Positions 34,894-42,889 of a stretch of DNA of 46,260 nucleotides are shown piece by piece; positions within the stretch are counted from its first letter, which is position 1; every line of letters starts with the position of its first letter. The notes under the pieces were generated by a model. The model made no database searches and was not told the origin of the DNA. It saw only the letters and a list, made by a program, of their open reading frames with translations. The position numbers were made by a program, and so were the translations under genes. Source of the DNA: Mollicutes bacterium (GTDB lineage Bacteria; Bacillota_I; Bacilli_A; Izemoplasmatales; Izemoplasmataceae); NCBI GenBank assembly GCA_003558105.1, contig PWMS01000076.1, positions 1 through 46,260 of the forward strand, read 5' to 3'.

Positions 34894-35613
34894 TTAAAGT
34901 CGCATACCACCGTTGACACTCAAGGTGTGTCCCGTGATATAGCTCGCTTCATCAGAAGCTAAGAACAGCGCGGTATTGGCTATTTCTTTTGGTTCGCCTA
35001 AACGTTTTAACATCGTCATACTGGCGAACTTATCGAGTAGGTCTTGGGGAACGGTTTTTAAAATATCGGTCATGATGTAACCAGGTGCGATGGTATTAAC
35101 ACGGACCGGGACGCCTTTGCGGGCAAATTCTTTCGCCCATGTTTTAGATAGGCCGATGATGCCAGCTTTAGAGGCCGCATAATTCGCTTGGCCAATATTG
35201 CCGTATTCACCAACCACACTAGAAATATTGATGATTGAGCCCCCACCGATGGTCTCCATATGAGGTCCGATATAACGCGTTAAGTTAAAGACCCCTTTTA
35301 AGTTAACATTAAGAACCATGTCCCAAGCTTCATCGGTCATTTTTTTTGTCATCGCATCGCGTGTGATGCCGGCGTTGTTGACTAATATATCGATTTGGCC
35401 GTAACTTTCAATCAAAGCCTCAACCGTGGTTTGACATTGATCGGTATCGGTCACATCTAAAATTTTACCTTCAATATTTTTTTCTTCATAATCGAGTTCT
35501 TTCATATCAACAGCAATGACACGGGCGCCCTCTTCAGCAAAACGTAAAGCCATCGCTTTACCCAAACCTGCGGCACCACCGGTAATTAAAGCTACTTTAT
35601 TTTTTAAACGCAT
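34894..35613 (-). CDS. SDR ketoreductase (FabG/PhaB-like 3-oxoacyl reductase)
   Basis: This 239-residue short-chain dehydrogenase has the cofactor motif TGGAAGLG (11-18), NNAG (79-82), and catalytic Ser132, Tyr145 and Lys149 (YAASK). The C-terminal YITGHTLSVNGGM is FabG-like. Next to a thiolase it is best read as acetoacetyl-CoA/3-oxoacyl-CoA reductase or its reverse, 3-hydroxyacyl-CoA oxidation. The frame is open 19 codons upstream within the thiolase gene; ATG 35613 has GGAGG and lies 2 bases after the thiolase stop. Confidence 0.92.
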   Translation of the reverse strand: MRLKNKVALITGGAAGLGKAMALRFAEEGARVIAVDMKELDYEEKNIEGKILDVTDTDQCQTTVEALIESYGQIDILVNNAGITRDAMTKKMTDEAWDMVLNVNLKGVFNLTRYIGPHMETIGGGSIINISSVVGEYGNIGQANYAASKAGIIGLSKTWAKEFARKGVPVRVNTIAPGYIMTDILKTVPQDLLDKFASMTMLKRLGEPKEIANTALFLASDEASYITGHTLSVNGGMRL

Positions 35614-35615
35614 TT

Positions 35616-36827
35616 TTATGCCTCCACTCTTTTTAAGATAACAGCCGTGCCCATACCGCCACCAATGCATAGCGAGGCCAGACCAAAATTCACTTGCCGT
35701 TTTAACATCTCATGTAATAAGGTAACGATAATGCGGTTACCACTAGCCCCAACAGGATGACCTAAAGCAATCGCACCACCATTCACGTTGGTTTTTTTCA
35801 TCAAAGCTTCCATCTTGATACCATACGCTTCTTCTAAGCCTTTAAATACACCTAAACTTTGGGCTGCGAACGCTTCATTCAATTCAAAAAGATCGATATC
35901 ATCAAGTTTTAAACCGCTAAAACTCAAAGCTTTTTTAATCGCAGGAATTGGACCTAAGCCCATAAAATCAGGATCAACACCGCCTTGGCCAACGCCAACA
36001 ACCTCAGCAAGCGGAGTCAAATGGTATTGTTTTACCGCCGCTTCACTGGCCAGTAAAAGAAAGCTTGCGCCATCATTGATACCGCTGGAGTTACCGGCAG
36101 TGACGGTGCCATCTTTCTTAAAGGCAGGACGCAATTTAGCAAGCGTCTCTTCATTGCTTTTACGGTTGAGATGTTCATCGGCTTCAAACACAAATTCACG
36201 TTTCCGTTCTTTAACCGTTATCGGAACAATTTCATCTTTAAAACGACCATCATCTTGTGCTTTGGCCGCGCGTCGTTGTGATTCAGCAGCAAAGGCATCT
36301 TGTGCTTCGCGTGTCAAACCATATTTCTGTGCAATATTTTCAGCGGTAATACCCATGTGTTGTGGTTTAAACGCATCCATCAAAGCATCATCAATCATGT
36401 GGTCTTTAACATTAAAGCCACCCATCTTAATGCCTTGACGGGTCTTATCTGGTAAAAGGTAGGGCGCTTTTGACATCGATTCAAGGCCACCCGCGGCGAT
36501 AATATCAGCCAAACCATGTTGAAGTTGCACAAACGCATTCATCGTTGTTTTCATCCCAGAACCACAAACCATGTTAAGCGCATACGCTGGGGTTTCTTGT
36601 GGTAAACCCGCTTTTAAAGAGACTTGTCTAGCAATCCCTTGACCTAAGCCAGCGGGTAAGATATGACCGACAATCACTTCATTAACCACGTCTTTTTCGA
36701 CCTTAGCTTCTTCTAACAGCGTTTTTAAAACCTCCGATGCATAATCGGCAGGATGCCGTGAAGAAAGCGATCCCATGAATCGCCCAATCGCCGTTCGCTT
36801 AGCACTTACAACATAAACTTTTTGCAT
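35616..36827 (-). CDS. Acetyl-CoA acetyltransferase (thiolase)
   Basis: This 403-residue thiolase makes or cleaves 3-oxoacyl-CoA, probably acetoacetyl-CoA. Nucleophile Cys88 is in NMVCGSGMKTT, His357 in GGAIALGHPVGASG, and the second Cys387 in ASLCIGGGMG. Full length. It is the first gene of the 11-gene operon, with AGGAGG before its ATG and three FadR-like operators upstream. Direction (biosynthetic or degradative) is not set by sequence, but TetR/FadR control and the importer favour breakdown. Confidence 0.93.
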   Translation of the reverse strand: MQKVYVVSAKRTAIGRFMGSLSSRHPADYASEVLKTLLEEAKVEKDVVNEVIVGHILPAGLGQGIARQVSLKAGLPQETPAYALNMVCGSGMKTTMNAFVQLQHGLADIIAAGGLESMSKAPYLLPDKTRQGIKMGGFNVKDHMIDDALMDAFKPQHMGITAENIAQKYGLTREAQDAFAAESQRRAAKAQDDGRFKDEIVPITVKERKREFVFEADEHLNRKSNEETLAKLRPAFKKDGTVTAGNSSGINDGASFLLLASEAAVKQYHLTPLAEVVGVGQGGVDPDFMGLGPIPAIKKALSFSGLKLDDIDLFELNEAFAAQSLGVFKGLEEAYGIKMEALMKKTNVNGGAIALGHPVGASGNRIIVTLLHEMLKRQVNFGLASLCIGGGMGTAVILKRVEA

Positions 36828-36891
36828 AATTTCCTCCTAAAATAACATTATCTATTGCCAAAGATGGCATAATCATTTATACTTTGGTATG

Positions 36892-36943
36892 TGAATGAAT
36901 ATTCACAAACTGAATATTTGTTCATAAACTGAATGGATATTCA
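36892..36943. promoter_or_regulatory. Three evenly spaced FadR-like operators between divergent genes
   Basis: Three 14-base sites of the form TGAAT-N4-(A/G)TTCA lie at 36892-36905, 36911-36924 and 36930-36943. Starts are exactly 19 bases apart. The first (TGAATGAATATTCA) strongly resembles the known Bacillus subtilis FadR box. They separate the TetR gene from the thiolase operon and would cover both promoters; TTCATA-N17-TAATAT on the plus strand is a possible TetR-gene promoter. Confidence 0.8.
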
Positions 36944-37011
36944 TAATATAGCATAAAACGCTTACACTGTCAATTAAATATCTGTAGCTTTGCATACAAA
37001 GGAGTTTTAGT

Positions 37012-37620
37012 ATGTTAGATTTAAATATCAAAGAACCAAAAAGACGCAATGCAAAACATACCTTCAAAATGATTGAAAGCGCCGCAATTACGCTTTTTTA
37101 TGAACGTGGTTACCATAAAACTACGATTGGGGATATTACGAAAAAAGCCGGCGTAGCCGCCGGAACATTTTATCTTTATTTCCCCTCTAAAATCGCCCTT
37201 TACAAACATATTTTGAGTCTTTTTTCCCATAATATTAGAAAACATATTGCTGAGGAAGTCGCTGAGGTTAAAGACCGGTATGCTAAAGAACGCGCGGGCA
37301 TTAAAGCCTTTATTACTTACGCGAAGAAAAATCCAGAAATGTATAACATCATCTGGGAATCGCTTTATATTGACCGCGCGCTATTTAAAGATTATTATGA
37401 ATCGTTCTCTATCCGTTACGTCAATGGCTTAGAGGCCGCTAAGAAAAAAGGTGAAATTAAGCCCGTTGATACGGAAGTTATGAGTTTTATTCTCATGGGT
37501 ATCACGAACTTTGTGGGACTTAAAGTTATCATGGATTTAGGCACCGACAATAGCGATATCGATCACATGGTCGATGAAATTATGAACTTGTTGAGTGTAG
37601 GTCTTTTTATAGAAAAATAA
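37012..37620 (+). CDS. TetR-family regulator, FadR (YsiA)-like
   Basis: This 202-residue regulator has an N-terminal helix-turn-helix (about 15-65), with TTIGDITKKAGVAAGTFYLYFPSK as the recognition region (cited here in part: VAAGTFYLYF). The C-terminal domain is compatible with a long-chain acyl-CoA pocket as in Bacillus FadR, though that cannot be proven from sequence alone. It is divergent from the thiolase operon, and the three operators between them match the FadR consensus. Expected behaviour: repression relieved by acyl-CoA. The ATG follows AAAGGAG. Confidence 0.85.
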   Translation: MLDLNIKEPKRRNAKHTFKMIESAAITLFYERGYHKTTIGDITKKAGVAAGTFYLYFPSKIALYKHILSLFSHNIRKHIAEEVAEVKDRYAKERAGIKAFITYAKKNPEMYNIIWESLYIDRALFKDYYESFSIRYVNGLEAAKKKGEIKPVDTEVMSFILMGITNFVGLKVIMDLGTDNSDIDHMVDEIMNLLSVGLFIEK

Positions 37621-37646
37621 AACTTTCTGAAAATTTTCAGAAAGTT
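37621..37646. terminator. Bidirectional intrinsic terminator
   Basis: A perfect 26-base palindrome (AACTTTCTGAAAA and its complement) with T-tracts lies between the convergent TetR and MATE genes. Confidence 0.9.
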
Positions 37647-37650
37647 TTTT

Positions 37651-39081
37651 TTAGGTGTGTAAAGCTTTGAGTTTGGCTTTTTCCACTTTATCAACTTTAA
37701 TTTTCGGTTTAAAGTCAATGCGTAAATAGAGGATAAACCCTAAGAAGGCAATGAGCAGATTGCTGATGAGCATCGCTTCCCAAATGACTTGTGAACCGCG
37801 GTTGGGCCAAAAATAACCCATAAAGATAACCAATGGCAAGCGGATAACCCAAAGCCTAGTCACCGATAAGATAAAGGTATAATGGGTGTTGCCAGTACCG
37901 TTATACGTTCCTATAAATGTTTGGAAGACGGCCATTAAAGGTAGGCCTAAAAGAATGAAAAACATATAGTCAATCGTCAGTTTTAAAGCGACGGGATCAT
38001 CGCCTAAAAACAAACCGGCCAGTGGGGCTCTAAAAAAGATAATCACCATCGAACCAAAACTCATAATACCGACCGATAAAATCATATTTTTACGGAAGGT
38101 TTCTTTGGCACGGGCGGGGTTTTGCGCACCGATGTTTTGGCCGATAAAGGCCGCTAAAATAGCCCCTGTGGCCATCACTGGATGTAAGATCATCGATAAT
38201 AAACGGTTGCCAAGGCCAAAAGCTGCCACGGTCTCAGGACCATAACTATAGATCACGCCATTCATAACCCCAAAGCCAATCGCGGTAATCGCTTGACCCA
38301 CTGAAGCTGGAACAGCGGTTTTGACAATCAAGATGATATTGGTAACTTTCTTTTTTAAAAGCTTGGGATTAATCACTTCTAAGAAATCGATTTGAACGCC
38401 GTCTTTGGCGTTAAACAAACGATAAAAACCAAATGGCATAATCAGATAATTAGCCAAAAGTGTCGCGAAAGCCGCCCCTGGTACCCCGAAATTAAACACT
38501 AAAATAAAAATAGGCGATAAAATGATGTTTAATAGAATCGCGCTTCCGCTGATTAAAACGGGACTCACGGTATCCCCTGAGGCTTGTCTTGTGCCCATGT
38601 AAGCAAAAAAGCCAAACAAAACAGGAAATTCAAAAACGCGGATACGCAAGTAGGCCACACTGTTTTCTAAAATATAGCCGGTTGCCCCCATCCACCGCAT
38701 CACATAAGGCGCAAAGATGAAGCCGACTATGGCAAACACAAGCCCACTTAAAATCGCCAACATAAAAATATCGGCGCCAATACGTTTCGCCTGAGGTTTA
38801 TCGTTGGCCCCTAAGGCTTGCGAGATCAAAGCCGTCGCCGCAATCATGATCCCGATTCCCAGTGAGATAAAGGTAAACATAACCGGGAAGGTCAGTTGGA
38901 TTGATGCTACCGCATCGGAGCTTCTTACGCCATCGATCCGGCTTACAAAAAACATATCGACGATATCGTGCAACGTTTTAATTAAATTATTAATCATTAA
39001 AGGAAAGGCCAAAATAATCAGGCCTTTATAAATATTGGGATCTTTTAAAATGAGTTGTCTTTTTGTCTCTTCTTTTGTCAC
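37651..39081 (-). CDS. MATE-family multidrug efflux protein
   Basis: This 476-residue membrane protein has about 12 helices in two repeated halves. N-terminal FPLMINNLIKTLHDIVDMFFVSRI and the IGIMIAATALISQALGANDK and FGLGNRLLSMI segments are MATE/DinF-like (each quoted only in part elsewhere). It exports cationic compounds by H+ or Na+ exchange. Starts are weak: GTG at 39081 (GGTGAT four bases before) is preferred over GTG at 39090. Monocistronic, ending at a shared terminator. Substrate unknown. Confidence 0.88.
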   Translation of the reverse strand: MTKEETKRQLILKDPNIYKGLIILAFPLMINNLIKTLHDIVDMFFVSRIDGVRSSDAVASIQLTFPVMFTFISLGIGIMIAATALISQALGANDKPQAKRIGADIFMLAILSGLVFAIVGFIFAPYVMRWMGATGYILENSVAYLRIRVFEFPVLFGFFAYMGTRQASGDTVSPVLISGSAILLNIILSPIFILVFNFGVPGAAFATLLANYLIMPFGFYRLFNAKDGVQIDFLEVINPKLLKKKVTNIILIVKTAVPASVGQAITAIGFGVMNGVIYSYGPETVAAFGLGNRLLSMILHPVMATGAILAAFIGQNIGAQNPARAKETFRKNMILSVGIMSFGSMVIIFFRAPLAGLFLGDDPVALKLTIDYMFFILLGLPLMAVFQTFIGTYNGTGNTHYTFILSVTRLWVIRLPLVIFMGYFWPNRGSQVIWEAMLISNLLIAFLGFILYLRIDFKPKIKVDKVEKAKLKALHT

Positions 39082-39156
39082 GTTAATCACCGCGAAATAT
39101 TATATCATAAAAGTGGCCTAAAAGAATGTAGAAATGCCTTTTTTGTAAAAACTTTA

Positions 39157-40281
39157 TTAAACCGGGGGTTTAGGACCAAAATATTGGTAAAGTCGGCTTT
39201 TGATACGCCCGTTAAAAAGCACCCGGGTTTTATCGGCATAGTTTCCGATGGTTTTTTCAAAGCCCATAAACGACGTGAAAATATAATAGCTATTATCGGG
39301 ATGCTTTTTGATAACTTTACCCAAATCTTCATACAGTGGTTTTAGGTTTTTCTCTTCTTCTAAGCGCTGGCCATAAGGCGGATTGGTAATCACAATCGCA
39401 TAAGGTAGTGTATAGTCCATATATTTAAAATCACTAACTTTAAAGTGGATGGCATCATCAACGCCGGCGTTGAAGGCATTGTCTTTGGCCATTTCTACCA
39501 TTTTAGGGTCGATATCAGACGCGATGATTTTCACCGGTTCGTCTTGTTTTATGGCCTTTAAATATTGTCGTTTAAGATTCTTAAATAGCTTGTGATCAAA
39601 ACGTTTAAACGCTTCAAACGCAAACGATCGATTGATATTTGGGGCGATGTTTTTGGCCATGAGCGCCGCTTCGATGGCGATGGTGCCCGAACCACAAAAA
39701 GGATCGATAAGAATGCGGTCAGCACGATAGAAACTTTGCATAATCAAGGCCGCTGCCAAGGTTTCTTTAAGCGGTGCTTTACCTTGATTTTCACGATAAC
39801 CTCGCTTGTGTAAAGCGTCCCCAGATGTATCTAGTAATACGCTACATTGGTCATTGTCGATCACGATCAAAAGATTATATTGCGGGCCTTTTTCTAAAAA
39901 GGTTGTTTCATCAAACGTATGTTTTAGGTTTTCAATCCAAGCTTTTTTTGTAATCTTTTGAATATCACGCAAACTAAAGAGGGTTGATTTATGGCTTTTC
40001 GCATTGACGATAAACTGACCCTCAGGACGTATGAAAGCTCTAAAATCAACCGCTTTAATCAAGTCGAAAAGCGCATCAAACGTGGTGATTTTTTCTTCTT
40101 TTAAGACAAGATAGACATGTTCTGCGGTTCGCAAGGAAAGATTGGCTTGCATCATAGTTTCAAAATCGCCATCAAAAAATACCTTGCCATTCTCACCGCC
40201 AGTCAGTTCAAACCCTAATGTTTGACATTCGTTTTTTACCATGGCCTCAAAACCAAACGCACACGTTGCACAAAATCGCAT
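39157..40281 (-). CDS. RlmL-like rRNA guanine-N2 methyltransferase
   Basis: This 374-residue SAM-dependent RNA methyltransferase has an N-terminal ferredoxin-like/THUMP region (about 1-155) and a C-terminal Rossmann methyltransferase. The SAM-binding stretch is IDPFCGSGTIAIEAAL and the catalytic motif is ITNPPYGQRL. It matches the Bacillus YpsC class (m2G in 23S rRNA), with no fused RlmK half. ATG 40281 follows AGAGGTGG; a TTG one codon earlier is ignored. Confidence 0.9.
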   Translation of the reverse strand: MRFCATCAFGFEAMVKNECQTLGFELTGGENGKVFFDGDFETMMQANLSLRTAEHVYLVLKEEKITTFDALFDLIKAVDFRAFIRPEGQFIVNAKSHKSTLFSLRDIQKITKKAWIENLKHTFDETTFLEKGPQYNLLIVIDNDQCSVLLDTSGDALHKRGYRENQGKAPLKETLAAALIMQSFYRADRILIDPFCGSGTIAIEAALMAKNIAPNINRSFAFEAFKRFDHKLFKNLKRQYLKAIKQDEPVKIIASDIDPKMVEMAKDNAFNAGVDDAIHFKVSDFKYMDYTLPYAIVITNPPYGQRLEEEKNLKPLYEDLGKVIKKHPDNSYYIFTSFMGFEKTIGNYADKTRVLFNGRIKSRLYQYFGPKPPV

Positions 40282-40315
40282 CAAACCACCTCTTTTGTTT
40301 ATAATACCATATAAT

Positions 40316-40345
40316 TTGTACTTTTTTCTTTAGTTCTAGTATAAT
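40316..40345 (+). promoter_or_regulatory. Promoter upstream of the ECF sigma gene
   Basis: TTGTAC (40316-40321) and TATAAT (40340-40345) are 18 bases apart. An inverted repeat ACCAAT-N10-ATTGGT (40358-40379) follows in the leader. No clear AAC-type ECF -35 was seen, so autoregulation is not evident. Confidence 0.6.
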
Positions 40346-40410
40346 AAGAATGAATTTACCAATAAATCTTACCATTGGTTTGTTATATTATTGAAAACGG
40401 GGGAAAACGT

Positions 40411-40929
40411 ATGGCCGACAAAAAATTAGACACCTATGTCAGACGATTTCAAAAAGGCGATGAAAAAGCGTTTGACAAATTATACGATGCGACTAAAGTC
40501 GCGGTTTACCATACCATCTTAAGTATCTTAAAAGATCCCTCATTAAGTGAAGATATCATGCAAGATACTTACATAAAAATGATTAAGGAACTCGACAATT
40601 ATCAAGCCAAAGGTCAATTCCTTGCTTGGATTAAAACGATCGCCTGGCGTCTTGCGATCAATGAATACAACCGCGAGAAACGTCATATGAGCGTAGACGC
40701 GGTCGAAAGCGAATACCTTTTCGCTGGGGTTTATGAACAAAGTGAAGATACCTATTACTTACAAGAACTTCTAAAGATTCTAGCGGAAGATGAAAAAGAA
40801 ATTGTCGTTCGACATGTGATTTTGGAAGAAAAACACAAGGATATCGCCCAAGCGATGGAATTACCCCTGGGCACGGTTCTTTGGAAATATCAAAAAGCAT
40901 TAAAAGCTTTAAAGAAAGCAGGTGAATGA
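40411..40929 (+). CDS. ECF-type RNA polymerase sigma factor
   Basis: This 172-residue sigma-70 family factor has region 2 (about 10-90, with SLSEDIMQDTYIKMIKEL and FLAWIKTIAWRLAINEYN) and region 4 (about 115-168, with HKDIAQAMELPLGTVLWKYQKALKAL as the -35-binding helix-turn-helix). No region 3, as usual for ECF factors. ATG 40411 has GGGGGA before it. The anti-sigma-like gene begins 3 bases after its stop, so the two are a regulatory pair. Confidence 0.93.
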   Translation: MADKKLDTYVRRFQKGDEKAFDKLYDATKVAVYHTILSILKDPSLSEDIMQDTYIKMIKELDNYQAKGQFLAWIKTIAWRLAINEYNREKRHMSVDAVESEYLFAGVYEQSEDTYYLQELLKILAEDEKEIVVRHVILEEKHKDIAQAMELPLGTVLWKYQKALKALKKAGE

Positions 40930-40932
40930 GTC

Positions 40933-41754
40933 ATGCGTAAAAAAATATACAAAGCGGCACATGACGATGCCCCCGATCTTAAAGATCAAATTAAATCAAG
41001 CGACATCTATTTACAATATATGGATAGTACGCAAAAACAACCACAAAAAAGACCCTTGGTCTCGCCAATTAGAATGGCTTATGGCGGTGCTTTTGCGCTT
41101 TTACTACTGGCTTTATTCATCGTTGGTCCCTTTGACACCGAGGCCACCTACAGTCAATTTTATATTGAAATCAACCCAAGCATTGAAGCCCAAATCAATG
41201 AGGATGACGACGTGATTGGGGTGGAAGCATTAAACGAAGATGGCACGGATTTAATCGCAGCCTTAGGTAATATCCATGGTATGGATGTTGATGAATTTGT
41301 CGATTTACTGGTCGCTGAGGCCATTAACTTAAAATTCATCGATGATGATGAGGAACATTTAATTATATTCGATGTTATCTCTGATAATGTAGAACTTCAA
41401 GAACGTCATGCAAAGCGCGTTAACGAAGCCCTTGATCGGGCACAAGAGATGCGTGCGAATGTCCATCATCTAAGAGGCCTTGGTGGTGCGCCTACCGAGC
41501 TTGAAAGAGAATTATCAGAAACTTATAATTTAAGCCCGATGCATCTGCGCTTAATTGGTATTATACTCGCTGAAGATGAAAGTTTAGATTTTGAAGATTT
41601 GGCCGACCTATCCGTTGGCGAACTGAGACACTTACTCGATGAAACAAAAGATTATGGTGGTCCTAATTATAGAGGCCCAAGGCATCCCTTTGACGATGAT
41701 GACAATGGTATGCCTGGTGGACGTCCTGATTTTGTACCTGATATGAGACAATAA
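40933..41754 (+). CDS. RsgI-like membrane anti-sigma factor
   Basis: This 273-residue single-pass protein has a short cytosolic N-terminus (about 47 residues), one helix (about 48-66) and an exported domain starting YSQFYIEINPSIEAQIN. The NPSIE motif and the following VEALNEDG match the RsgI extracellular domain, where self-cleavage between Asn and Pro followed by membrane proteolysis releases the sigma factor. The C-terminus is acidic and Pro/Gly-rich with no binding module recognised. The cytosolic part has no HxxxCxxC zinc motif. GGTGA precedes the ATG. Anti-sigma role is inferred from position and topology. Confidence 0.8.
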   Translation: MRKKIYKAAHDDAPDLKDQIKSSDIYLQYMDSTQKQPQKRPLVSPIRMAYGGAFALLLLALFIVGPFDTEATYSQFYIEINPSIEAQINEDDDVIGVEALNEDGTDLIAALGNIHGMDVDEFVDLLVAEAINLKFIDDDEEHLIIFDVISDNVELQERHAKRVNEALDRAQEMRANVHHLRGLGGAPTELERELSETYNLSPMHLRLIGIILAEDESLDFEDLADLSVGELRHLLDETKDYGGPNYRGPRHPFDDDDNGMPGGRPDFVPDMRQ

Positions 41755-41778
41755 AAAAGCACAATATTGTGCTTTTTT
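41753..41778. terminator. Bidirectional intrinsic terminator
   Basis: A 26-base palindrome AAAAAAGCACAAT/ATTGTGCTTTTTT lies between the convergent anti-sigma and SDR genes. Confidence 0.9.
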
Positions 41779-42605
41779 TATTGGGTTAGCGTTTTTAGAT
41801 CGTCTTTAGTCTTTTGAAAGAGCGTATCGCGGTTTTTTTGATGATCGATGAGCTTGGCATATTTAATCGCGCGGGCTTGATAATAATAGAGATTTTCTGG
41901 ATGTGTTTTGGCATCGATTAAATAATGATAAGAACTTAACGCTTCGTTTGGATGCATGCCGCGTTTGGTAAATAGTCGCCAGAAAAAAGCATGCATACGG
42001 CTGGCGTGTTTGGTCCCAATTGGGGTTTTTACCAAACCTGGATGAACCGCATAAGCTTTGATATTGGTTTGTTTTAAAGTGGTTTCATTCAACGAGAACA
42101 TCAGCATAATGTTATATAATTTTGTGCGCATATAACTTCTAAGCGGATGATACCTTTTCGTCGCTTCAAGATCGTGAACATCAAACTTGGCACGCTTATG
42201 CGCATTAGACGCGGTTGTGATGATGCGGCCGTTTTTTTTATCAAGCAACGGTAAGACTGAAAGCGATAAATAGGCCACACTCAAATGGTTAACTTGGTAT
42301 TGCATCTCAAATCCCGCGTTGGTTGTCATTTTTGAAGAAGGCACAATCGCGGCGTTGTTCACCAAGACATCAAGACCGGATGGGATGATTTTCTCGAGTT
42401 TTTGTACGAGCGTTTCCAATGAAGAAAAATCACTTAAATCAGCGGTGAGCGTTTCCACGTTATAAGCGTTTAGTTCAGCTTTGATAGCCTTTAATTTTTC
42501 GGGGCTTCTAGCGATGCCGATGACGTGGTTATTTTTTTTGGCCAAATCATAAAACAGGGCCTTGCCAATCCCACTGGTCATCCCTGTAATCACGATGGTT
42601 TTCAT
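41778..42605 (-). CDS. Short-chain dehydrogenase/reductase
   Basis: This 275-residue SDR has TGMTSGIG (cofactor) near the N-terminus, NNAAIVPSSK (NNAG-like) and a YMRTKLYN active-site segment with the catalytic Tyr and Lys. It resembles retinol-dehydrogenase/WW-domain-oxidoreductase-like SDRs. The substrate is unknown. The ATG is immediately adjacent to the stop of a 30-residue membrane ORF (TAG-ATG), so translation is likely coupled to it. Confidence 0.88.
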   Translation of the reverse strand: MKTIVITGMTSGIGKALFYDLAKKNNHVIGIARSPEKLKAIKAELNAYNVETLTADLSDFSSLETLVQKLEKIIPSGLDVLVNNAAIVPSSKMTTNAGFEMQYQVNHLSVAYLSLSVLPLLDKKNGRIITTASNAHKRAKFDVHDLEATKRYHPLRSYMRTKLYNIMLMFSLNETTLKQTNIKAYAVHPGLVKTPIGTKHASRMHAFFWRLFTKRGMHPNEALSSYHYLIDAKTHPENLYYYQARAIKYAKLIDHQKNRDTLFQKTKDDLKTLTQ

Positions 42606-42698
42606 CTACACACCAAAAACCAAGATGGCCAAGACAATAAATATAACCAGCGCTAAAATTAAGGATACTTTTTTGATGATACCATATTTTTCTAACAT
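42606..42698 (-). CDS. 30-residue single-helix membrane microprotein
   Basis: This small gene encodes 30 residues: a short charged start (MLEKYGIIKK) followed by a hydrophobic helix of about 19 residues rich in Ile, Leu and Val. It has an excellent ribosome site (AAGGAGG, 6 bases before the ATG), and its TAG directly precedes the SDR ATG. No family was recognised. A role as a membrane partner, or simply as a translational lead-in for the SDR, is possible. The strong ribosome site is the main evidence that it is real. Confidence 0.65.
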   Translation of the reverse strand: MLEKYGIIKKVSLILALVIFIVLAILVFGV

Positions 42699-42717
42699 AT
42701 CGGTCCTCCTTAGGTAT

Positions 42718-42741
42718 AAAAAAGGCCTGTTTGCACAAGCC
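42718..42741 (-). terminator. Terminator of tRNA-Thr
   Basis: GGCTTG-TGCAAA-CAGGCC with a U-G pair is followed by six T residues, 13 bases after the tRNA. The microprotein's ribosome site lies just beyond, so some read-through may supply the SDR operon. Confidence 0.75.
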
Positions 42742-42754
42742 ATTGTTATCTAGA

Positions 42755-42831
42755 TGGTGCCGCTTGCTGGACTCGAACCAGCAACCTTTTCCTTACCATG
42801 GAATTGCTCTACCTGTTGGAGCTAAAGCGGC
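42755..42831 (-). tRNA. tRNA-Thr (anticodon GGT)
   Basis: This 77-base tRNA with encoded CCA has acceptor stem GCCGCTT/AAGCGGC, anticodon stem-loop ATTCC-ATGGTAA-GGAAA (one A-A mismatch at the top pair) and T loop GGTTCGA. It reads ACC/ACU. Confidence 0.95.
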
Positions 42832-42851
42832 ATTTGCACTAAGCCTTAATT

Positions 42852-42879
42852 ATTTTAACATGAATTAGGTTTAATGCAA
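42852..42879 (-). promoter_or_regulatory. Promoter of tRNA-Thr
   Basis: TTGCAT (42874-42879) and TAAAAT (42852-42857) are 16 bases apart on the minus strand, 20 bases before the tRNA. Confidence 0.75.
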
Positions 42880-42889
42880 AGAATATTTC

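Noticed and set aside
35788-36438. 216-codon plus-strand ORF
   Set aside because: It is the antisense shadow of the thiolase gene, with no ribosome site and low-complexity composition.
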